In this document: positions 59,393 through 64,000 of the stretch, one piece after another
Layout: the number at the start of each line of letters is the position of its first letter
How positions within the stretch are numbered: position 1 is the stretch's first letter
NCBI RefSeq assembly: GCF_014851675.1
Contig: NZ_JACVAE010000001.1
Span: 1,984,001 to 2,048,000, forward strand
DNA from: Rhizobium sp. ARZ01
Lineage (GTDB): Bacteria; Pseudomonadota; Alphaproteobacteria; Rhizobiales; Rhizobiaceae
Length of the DNA: 64,000 bases
Direction: 5' to 3'
The notes under the pieces: generated by a model
Told to the model about the DNA's origin: nothing
Databases searched by the model: none
The model's input: the letters and a program-made list of their open reading frames with translations, nothing else
Position numbers and translations under genes: made by a program

Positions 59393-60063
59393 TGTCGCCG
59401 GATTTTCCAGGGCGGCCGCCTGATTCTGTCCACGCCGAGCGCATGGACCGGCAGTATCGCTATCAACGCCACCTCTACGACTTGACGCGCAAGTACTATC
59501 TGTTCGGACGCGACCGTCTGCTGACCGAGATTTCCGCCGGAGACGGTCATTCGGTCCTCGAAGTGGGGTGCGGCACCGGACGCAACATCGAGTTTATGAT
59601 GCGCATGCACCCGCAGGCGAATTACTTCGGCCTCGACATCTCGAAAGAGATGCTGGAGACGGCAAACAAGCGTTTTGCCCCGATCGCAGACAACCGGCCG
59701 CGGTTGCTTGTGGCCGATGCCACCAAGTTTACCGCTGGCGACTTCGGCGTAACCGGTTTCGATCGCATCGTGATTTCCTATGCCCTGTCAATGATCCCCG
59801 AGTGGCAAAGCGCCGTCGAATGCGCCCTCGATACGCTGAAACCAGGCGGTTCGCTGCATGTCGTCGATTTTGGTCAGCAGGAACGCCTGCCGCCGCTCGT
59901 TCGCCGGCTGTTGCAAGCCTGGCTCCGGCGGTTTCACGTTTCGCCACGCCCCGACCTGTTCGAGGTGATGCGCGGTGCGGCGGAGCGGAGAGGCGTAACG
60001 CTGCAAACAGCGACGCCTTATGGCGGTTACGCCTGGCTTGGTGTTGCAAAATTGCCAGCATGA
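59392..60063 (+). CDS. btaB: Diacylglyceryl-homoserine N-methyltransferase BtaB
   Basis: 223 residues, class I SAM methyltransferase: VLEVGCGTGRNIEF (motif I), FGLDISKEML, LLVADATKF, YALSMIPEW and LKPGGSLHVVDFGQQERLP. It methylates the amino group three times to complete DGTS. Directly follows btaA with a one-base overlap (ATG 59392; the TTG at 59389 is less likely). Assignment as BtaB rests largely on this linkage. Confidence 0.9.
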   Translation: MSPDFPGRPPDSVHAERMDRQYRYQRHLYDLTRKYYLFGRDRLLTEISAGDGHSVLEVGCGTGRNIEFMMRMHPQANYFGLDISKEMLETANKRFAPIADNRPRLLVADATKFTAGDFGVTGFDRIVISYALSMIPEWQSAVECALDTLKPGGSLHVVDFGQQERLPPLVRRLLQAWLRRFHVSPRPDLFEVMRGAAERRGVTLQTATPYGGYAWLGVAKLPA

Positions 60064-60208
60064 CCGACGTTCTGCCGTAGCCTGCTTCCCTGCCCGATTT
60101 TGCGCTTCTTTCTGTGTGACCACCTTCGGCGTGAGAGGGGTTTGTGTATCTCGTTTGCTGACGCTTTGGGGCTGCGTTTGCATGATTCGAAGCAGAAGGA
60201 AGACAACC

Positions 60209-60865
60209 ATGAAATCACTCTACATCGGTGCTGCTGCGCTACTGTTCGCCACGACGGCGACGACTGTCCGGGCGGCCGACCTCGCTCCGGTCGAAGCCCC
60301 GGTGGCGCCAGTGATCACCGAAGTCTCGGGTGTCTATGACTGGAACGGTTTCTATGTCGGTGCGATGACCGGCTACGGCTGGACCGATGCCGATACGGAT
60401 GACGCGGGCGTCACCGCCAGCCCGGGCCTCGATGGCTGGGCGCTGGGCGGCTACACCGGCTACAATTACCAGATGGGTTCGTGGGTCATGGGCCTTGAAG
60501 GCGACGTGAAGTACGACTGGAACAGCGACAAGTTCGACCTTGGCGGCATCCCCATGGAGCTCGAGACGAATTGGGGCGGCTCGCTGCGCGCGCGCGTCGG
60601 TTACGCCTTTGATCGCACACTGGTATACGGAACCGGCGGCTACGCGTTCACCAATGCCGAGCTGCGCGACCGCGAGACGGGAGACAGCGACGACAAGACG
60701 TTTAATGGCTGGACCATCGGCGCCGGCGTCGAGCAGGCTTTCACCGATAATCTCATTGGGCGCGTCGAATATCGTTACACCGATTACGGCGACAAGAACC
60801 TTATGGGCGTCAACACCGACCTGAGCAGCAACTCGCTCATGCTCGGCGTCGGCTGGAAGTTCTGA
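60209..60865 (+). CDS. Outer-membrane beta-barrel protein (Omp25/RopB-like)
   Basis: 218 residues: signal peptide (1-23, ending TTVRAADL), a Pro/Ala/Val spacer, then an eight-strand barrel: WNGFYVGAMTGYGW, LGGYTGYNYQMGSWVMGLEGD, LRARVGYAFDRTLVYGTGGYAF and the terminal aromatic residue (SNSLMLGVGWKF). The final Phe and alternating strands fit insertion by BAM. Relatives include Omp25 of Brucella and RopB of Rhizobium. A terminator follows at 60946-60977. Confidence 0.9.
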   Translation: MKSLYIGAAALLFATTATTVRAADLAPVEAPVAPVITEVSGVYDWNGFYVGAMTGYGWTDADTDDAGVTASPGLDGWALGGYTGYNYQMGSWVMGLEGDVKYDWNSDKFDLGGIPMELETNWGGSLRARVGYAFDRTLVYGTGGYAFTNAELRDRETGDSDDKTFNGWTIGAGVEQAFTDNLIGRVEYRYTDYGDKNLMGVNTDLSSNSLMLGVGWKF

Positions 60866-60945
60866 GCAGTCGCGGTGGCCGGTCGGCGGACCTCAATGCC
60901 GGCCACTGCGCCAAGCAGTACGAATTTCAACATAATCTGATGTGA

Positions 60946-60977
60946 GGGGCTTCGCGCAGATCGCGCGAGGCCCCTTT
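60946..60977 (+). terminator. Terminator after the outer-membrane protein gene
   Basis: GGGGCTTCGCGC (60946-60957) pairs with GCGCGAGGCCCC (one G-U pair) around a short loop, followed by TTT. 80 bases past the stop codon. Confidence 0.75.
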
Positions 60978-61030
60978 ACCGAATCCAGCGTGTCAGGCAG
61001 TATCCGCGGACCTCAATTTTCAGGACATAC

Positions 61031-61807
61031 ATGCGTCGGTTCATTCTGGCTCTCCTGCCCACTGCCTTTCTTGCGGCCTCGTGTTCCACGACCGACTACG
61101 ATTTCGTTTCCACCGCCTCGGTGCAGCCTCGATTCGAGGACAAGGATCCGCAGGATTTTGGCTCGCGCACGCCGCACGCCCATGAGGTCCACGGCATCGA
61201 CATTTCCAAGTGGAACGGCGACATCGACTGGCCAGCCGTTAAGAAGTCGGGTGTCTCCTTCGCCTTCATCAAGTCGACCGAGGGAACAGACAGGATAGAC
61301 CAGCGCTTCGATGGCTACTGGCGCGGCGCAAACACAGCGGGCGTCGCACACGCGCCCTACCACTTCTACTACTTCTGCTCGACGCCGGACGACCAGGCGG
61401 ACTGGTTCATCCGGAACGTTCCCAAGAGTGCAGCACTGCTGCCGCCGGTACTCGACGCCGAGTGGAATCCGGCCTCGCCGACCTGCAGAAAGCGCCCTCC
61501 TCCCGCAGTCGTGCGTGCAGACCTGCAGCGCTTCCTCGACCGGATCGAAAGGCACTATGGCAAGCGCCCGATCATCTACACGACCGTCGATTTCCATCGC
61601 GACAACATGGTCGGCTATTTCGACAACTATCACCTCTGGCTGCGCTCGGTCGCGGACCATCCGGAGAATGTCTACGGCCGCAAGTGGGCCTTCTGGCAAT
61701 ACACCAGCACCGGCGTCGTTCCCGGCATCAAGGGGGACACCGACATCAACGTTTTTGCCGGCTCGAGCAAGAACTGGAACAGTTGGGTCGCCGAGGTCTC
61801 GCAGTAG
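61031..61807 (+). CDS. GH25 lysozyme-family lipoprotein
   Basis: 258 residues. Lipobox LAASC gives lipidated C18. The glycosyl hydrolase family 25 domain has HGIDISKWNGDIDW (D57), FAFIKSTEG, AHAPYHFYYFCS, the DxE pair D142/E144 in PPVLDAEW, and YGKRPIIYTTVDF. GH25 enzymes cleave beta-1,4 bonds between MurNAc and GlcNAc. Probably anchored to the outer membrane, acting on peptidoglycan. The final TDINVFAG matches the family C-terminus. Confidence 0.92.
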   Translation: MRRFILALLPTAFLAASCSTTDYDFVSTASVQPRFEDKDPQDFGSRTPHAHEVHGIDISKWNGDIDWPAVKKSGVSFAFIKSTEGTDRIDQRFDGYWRGANTAGVAHAPYHFYYFCSTPDDQADWFIRNVPKSAALLPPVLDAEWNPASPTCRKRPPPAVVRADLQRFLDRIERHYGKRPIIYTTVDFHRDNMVGYFDNYHLWLRSVADHPENVYGRKWAFWQYTSTGVVPGIKGDTDINVFAGSSKNWNSWVAEVSQ

Positions 61808-61856
61808 AGGCGGCAACCGAAAGCGGTAACGGAAGAGTTCACGAAAGATTTGAACT

Positions 61857-61882
61857 GGCGGCGACGACACGCCGCCCTTTTC
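61857..61882 (+). terminator. Terminator after the GH25 gene
   Basis: GGCGGCG (61857-61863), loop ACGACA, CGCCGCC (61870-61876), then CTTTTCC. Seven perfect pairs and a short T-run 50 bases past the stop. Confidence 0.7.
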
Positions 61883-61942
61883 CTTCTTGCTTCCGTCACA
61901 TTAATTTGAGAAGCGGGGGCAACTGAATGAAAGGACCCCGCC

Positions 61943-63157
61943 ATGCAATCGAGAATCCTGCCGATCGGCGCCCTTCTGGCGCTTCTTCTCTCCGGCACAG
62001 CTCTTGCACAACAGAACAACAACCCGCCCGCAGCACCCGCCGCAGCCTGTGGCGGCGACCTCAGCACCTTCCTGCAGGGGGTGAAAGCTGAGGCCGTCGG
62101 CAAGGGCGTTCCCGCCGATGTAGTCGATCGGGCACTCGCCGGTGCAAGCATTGATGAGAAGGTTCTCTCGCGGGATCGTGCACAAGGCGTCTTCCGCCAG
62201 ACCTTCCTGGAGTTTTCCAAGCGTACGGTGAGCCAGTCGCGCCTCGATATCGGCCGCAAGAAGCTGCAGGAGCTGTCGCACGTTTTCCAGCGCGCCGAGC
62301 AGGAGTTTGGCGTTCCGGCCCCGATCATTGCCGCCTTCTGGGCAATGGAAACGGATTTCGGCGCTGTCCAGGGCGACTTCAACACGCGAAATGCTCTCGT
62401 CACGCTGGCGCATGACTGTCGCAGGCCCGAGCTGTTCCGGCCACAACTGATCGCGGCAATCGAGATGGTGCAGCACGGCGATCTCGACCCGGCAACCACG
62501 ACCGGCGCATGGGCCGGCGAGATCGGACAGGTGCAGATGCTGCCCGAGGACATCATCGCCTTCGGCGTCGATGGCGACGGTGACGGTCACGTCAACGTCA
62601 AGCAGAGCGCTGCGGACGCGATTCTGACGGCAGCGAAGTTCATCCAGCACCTGGGTTTCACCAAGGGCCAGCCCTGGATCCAGGAGGTATCACTGCCGGA
62701 GAACCTGCCCTGGGAGAAGACCGGTCTGCAGCCCGGCATGACCGCCGGCGACTGGTTCGCACTGGGCGTCACCCCGCGCGACGGCGACACGCGCTTTGGC
62801 AACCTCGCTTCGTCGCTGGTGCTGCCGCAGGGACGCAAAGGTCCGGCCTTCATCACCTATCCGAATTTCAACATCTATCTCGAGTGGAACCAGTCGTTCA
62901 TCTACACGACCTCGGCGGCCTACTTCGCCACGCGCCTCGGCGGCACCGCACCTTACGAAAAGGGACTGCCGGAGCAAGGCCTCGATGATGGCGGCATGAA
63001 GGCACTGCAGACGCGCCTCGCCGAACTCGGCCATGACGTCGGCAAGATCGACGGCATTCTCGGTTCGGGCACACGGGCGGCTATCCAAAAGGAACAACTG
63101 CGCCTCGGCATGCCGGCAGACGGCTGGGCGACGCCTGCCCTGCTCGGAGCACTCTGA
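61943..63157 (+). CDS. MltB-family lytic murein transglycosylase
   Basis: 404 residues: signal peptide (1-22, LAQQ cleavage), SLT_2 domain with catalytic E136 in AAFWAMETDFGAVQGDFN, RNALVTLAHDCRR, GAWAGEIGQVQMLPEDIIAFGVDGDGDGH and the substrate region NWDP-like YLEWNQSFIYTTSAAYFATRL, then a C-terminal PG_binding_1 domain (LQTRLAELGHDVGKIDGILGSGTRAAI). No lipobox, so it is soluble periplasmic rather than lipid anchored. Followed by a terminator at 63218-63249. Confidence 0.92.
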   Translation: MQSRILPIGALLALLLSGTALAQQNNNPPAAPAAACGGDLSTFLQGVKAEAVGKGVPADVVDRALAGASIDEKVLSRDRAQGVFRQTFLEFSKRTVSQSRLDIGRKKLQELSHVFQRAEQEFGVPAPIIAAFWAMETDFGAVQGDFNTRNALVTLAHDCRRPELFRPQLIAAIEMVQHGDLDPATTTGAWAGEIGQVQMLPEDIIAFGVDGDGDGHVNVKQSAADAILTAAKFIQHLGFTKGQPWIQEVSLPENLPWEKTGLQPGMTAGDWFALGVTPRDGDTRFGNLASSLVLPQGRKGPAFITYPNFNIYLEWNQSFIYTTSAAYFATRLGGTAPYEKGLPEQGLDDGGMKALQTRLAELGHDVGKIDGILGSGTRAAIQKEQLRLGMPADGWATPALLGAL

Positions 63158-63217
63158 CCAGCCACGCCAAACCGGCTCCGCCGGCTTGGCTGCCACCCGA
63201 TTATTGCCCCACATCCA

Positions 63218-63249
63218 GCGCCGCGGGATTTCCGCGGCGCATTCTTTTT
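63218..63249 (+). terminator. Terminator after the MltB-family gene
   Basis: GCGCCGCGG (63218-63226), loop GATTT, CCGCGGCGC (63232-63240), then ATTCTTTTT (63241-63249). Nine perfect pairs and a clear T-run. Confidence 0.85.
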
Positions 63250-63433
63250 GACGAACGCGCGCCATGCAACGCAGGGGACTGGCGTTGCGCCACAGTTTCA
63301 AACATGATCGCGCCGACTATCGCCACGCCGGAATCGGGTGGCAGACCAATGCTTTGAACGCTACCTCACATACCAGACGTAACGCGCACCGACAAAACGA
63401 CATCGGTGCACACGGCAAGCAGAAGGTGACGAA

Positions 63434-64000
63434 ATGGATCAGCCCGCCAGCCTCAGCTCGGCCTATGCGATGACGGCCAAAACATGGTCCATGCTGTTCC
63501 TGCTCGGCTTGATCTGGGGCGGTTCGTTCTTTTTTGCCCGCGTCGCCGTCCAGCACATTCCGCCAATTACGCTCGTTTTTCTGCGGACCAGCATCGCGGC
63601 GATCGCGCTCCATATCTACCTTGCTGGACGCTTCGACCTGTATGCGACACTGCAGCGGCGCTGGCGCGAGTTCCTCGCGCTGGGACTGATCAACAATGTT
63701 CTCCCACATATCCTCATCTTCACAGGGCAGACCCAGATCGGTGCGGGACTGGCAGCGATCCTGAACGCGACAACGCCGATCTTTACAATCCTCATCGCCA
63801 ACCGGCTGACCACGGACGAGAAGATGACGCCGCCCAAGATTGTCGGCTGCCTGATCGGTCTCCTCGGCACGGCCGTCCTGATCGGTCCCCGGGCACTCGC
63901 TCCCTTTACCGGCGAGAGCGACGGGCCGCCGCTTTGGGCGCTGCTACTGCCAATTGGGGCTGCGATCTCCTACGGCTTCGCCGCGACATACGGCAAGCGG
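63434..64000 (+). CDS. EamA/DMT transporter, truncated by the window edge
   Basis: 189 codons seen, open to the end. ATG 63434 with an AAGG about seven bases upstream. Membrane helices begin at WSMLFLLGLIWGGSFFFARVAV, with PPITLVFLRTSIAAIAL, FLALGLINNVLPHILIFTGQ and ALLLPIGAAISYGFAATYGK, the EamA pattern. The N-terminal EamA repeat is complete, and the second is cut off. It is a second DMT transporter near the one at 52584; substrate is unknown. Confidence 0.85.
   Translation, partial: MDQPASLSSAYAMTAKTWSMLFLLGLIWGGSFFFARVAVQHIPPITLVFLRTSIAAIALHIYLAGRFDLYATLQRRWREFLALGLINNVLPHILIFTGQTQIGAGLAAILNATTPIFTILIANRLTTDEKMTPPKIVGCLIGLLGTAVLIGPRALAPFTGESDGPPLWALLLPIGAAISYGFAATYGKR

Overview
The window looks like chromosomal DNA of a Rhizobiaceae alphaproteobacterium (Sinorhizobium/Ensifer or a close relative). 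Reasons: GC-rich coding bias with almost no spare space, a complete alphaproteobacterial dcw (division and cell wall) cluster running from mraZ to ftsZ and on to lpxC-bamD-recN-ligA, an FtsZ with a very long Pro/Ala/Gln linker, a PPi-dependent phosphofructokinase, and a btaAB betaine-lipid pair. The genus is inferred from remembered gene order, not from a database search. I saw no tRNA, rRNA, insertion sequence, phage gene or CRISPR array; the window is mostly core chromosome.

Layout. 0.4-8.8 kb: mixed metabolic and housekeeping genes (DUF1059 protein, amidase, cutC, creA, a secreted hypothetical, pncA, an orphan cheW, a 52-residue membrane peptide, a SCO1 protein, a FAD monooxygenase, prmA). 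8.8-9.4 kb: an intergenic region that very probably encodes a minus-strand small RNA with two tandem terminators and unpaired CCUCC tracts. 9.4-18.3 kb: aminopeptidase P, a GFA protein, azlCD, a DUF2164 protein, panCB, a DEAD-box helicase and a PAS protein.

18.3-46.1 kb: the minus-strand wall and division block. Transcription order is mraZ-rsmH-ftsL-ftsI-murE-murF-mraY-murD-ftsW-murG-murC-murB, then an interruption (a convergent secreted-protein gene and a GGDEF diguanylate cyclase), then ddlB-ftsQ-ftsA-ftsZ, a strong terminator, lpxC, bamD, recN and ligA. Many genes overlap by 1-4 bases. Together they make lipid-linked peptidoglycan precursor, polymerise it at the septum and assemble the Z ring; lpxC and bamD add the first committed lipid A step and outer-membrane protein assembly. 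Upstream of mraZ there are four TGGG repeats at an exact 10-bp period, the form expected of a MraZ operator. rnpB (RNase P RNA) lies just upstream on the same strand.

47-64 kb: a periplasmic arylsulfatase with a small membrane protein, then an envelope-remodelling neighbourhood: two SLT-type transglycosylases, an AmiD-like amidase, a GH25 lysozyme lipoprotein, an MltB-like transglycosylase and a serine hydrolase. These are interspersed with djlA, pfp, two EamA transporters (the second cut by the window end), a LysE exporter, the phosphate-starvation lipid genes btaAB with a Pho-box-like repeat, and an Omp25-like outer-membrane protein.

Most notable items: the sRNA between prmA and pepP; the diguanylate cyclase with a degenerate I-site inside the dcw cluster; the MraZ repeat array and CtrA-like sites; and a terminator hairpin after pfp whose 3' arm is also the ribosome-binding site of the next gene.
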